Part shown: in pieces, positions 13,533-13,638 of the stretch
How positions within the stretch are numbered: position 1 is the stretch's first letter
How the letters are laid out: each line of letters opens with the position of its first letter
Source: Acidobacteriaceae bacterium
GTDB lineage: Bacteria; Acidobacteriota; Terriglobia; Terriglobales; SbA1
Assembly: GCA_003136335.1 (NCBI GenBank)
Contig: PLEA01000460.1
Span: 292-13,929, forward strand
Direction: 5' to 3'
Length of the DNA: 13,638 bases
Translations under genes and position numbers: made by a program
The notes under the pieces: model-generated
Database searches by the model: none
What the model was told of the DNA's origin: nothing
The model's input: the letters and a program-made list of their open reading frames with translations, nothing else

Positions 13533-13638
13533 CCGGCCAACCGGGAAAAAGGGTCAGGAGCCTTGCGTTCAAGCAAGTCCCCCCTTCTGCCCGGCGCCCT
13601 GCCAGGAAGCCGGGCATTCCAAAGCAGGATCCGGACGC

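Noticed and set aside
13563..13638. Possible coding start at TTG 13563 open to the right edge
   Set aside because: AGGAG is only two bases from the TTG, the codons seen are not protein-like, and too little sequence remains to judge.

Overview
The window looks like chromosomal sequence from a GC-rich free-living bacterium, most likely an Acidobacteriota (Koribacter/Terriglobia-like) member. That placement is an inference. It rests on a BlaI/M56 pair whose M56 protein ends in glutamine-rich heptad repeats, on small zinc-ribbon and His/Glu-rich hypothetical proteins of a type I associate with that phylum, and on several GC-rich hairpin-bearing intergenic repeats. I see no phage, transposase, CRISPR, rRNA or tRNA.

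Left part (1-4256). On the minus strand, groES then groEL (cut by the left edge) lie behind a sigma70-type promoter and a degenerate CIRCE operator, so the operon is probably under HrcA control. A 32-bp heptanucleotide repeat sits between the two genes. Next, also on the minus strand, is a blaI-blaR1-type pair joined by a 4-base ATGA overlap. An inverted-repeat operator sits right at the blaI start. The M56 protein carries a long coiled coil in place of a penicillin-sensing domain.

Middle part (4257-9553). On the plus strand are a small Cys-rich protein, a VOC-fold protein, a D-2-hydroxyacid dehydrogenase, a GH20-type hexosaminidase cut off at the start of its catalytic barrel, a class I/II aminotransferase, and a small exported His/Glu-rich protein. 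A periplasmic c-type cytochrome lies on the minus strand between them. Intergenic repeats fill the gaps.

Right part (9554-13638). On the minus strand, a metallo-beta-lactamase-fold hydrolase is followed after 14 bases by a pesticin/T4-lysozyme-like muramidase. That gene is followed, with an ATGA overlap, by a secreted LprI-type lysozyme-inhibitor-like protein. I read the last two as a toxin-immunity pair. The muramidase has one in-frame amber codon: the reading frame and the family's C-terminal half continue on the other side. A strong terminator closes this operon. A zinc-ribbon protein (plus), an SDR oxidoreductase (minus) and a rightward promoter leading out of the window complete the region.

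The most interesting locus is 9629-11244: a peptidoglycan-hydrolase toxin split by a stop codon, with its putative immunity gene apparently intact.
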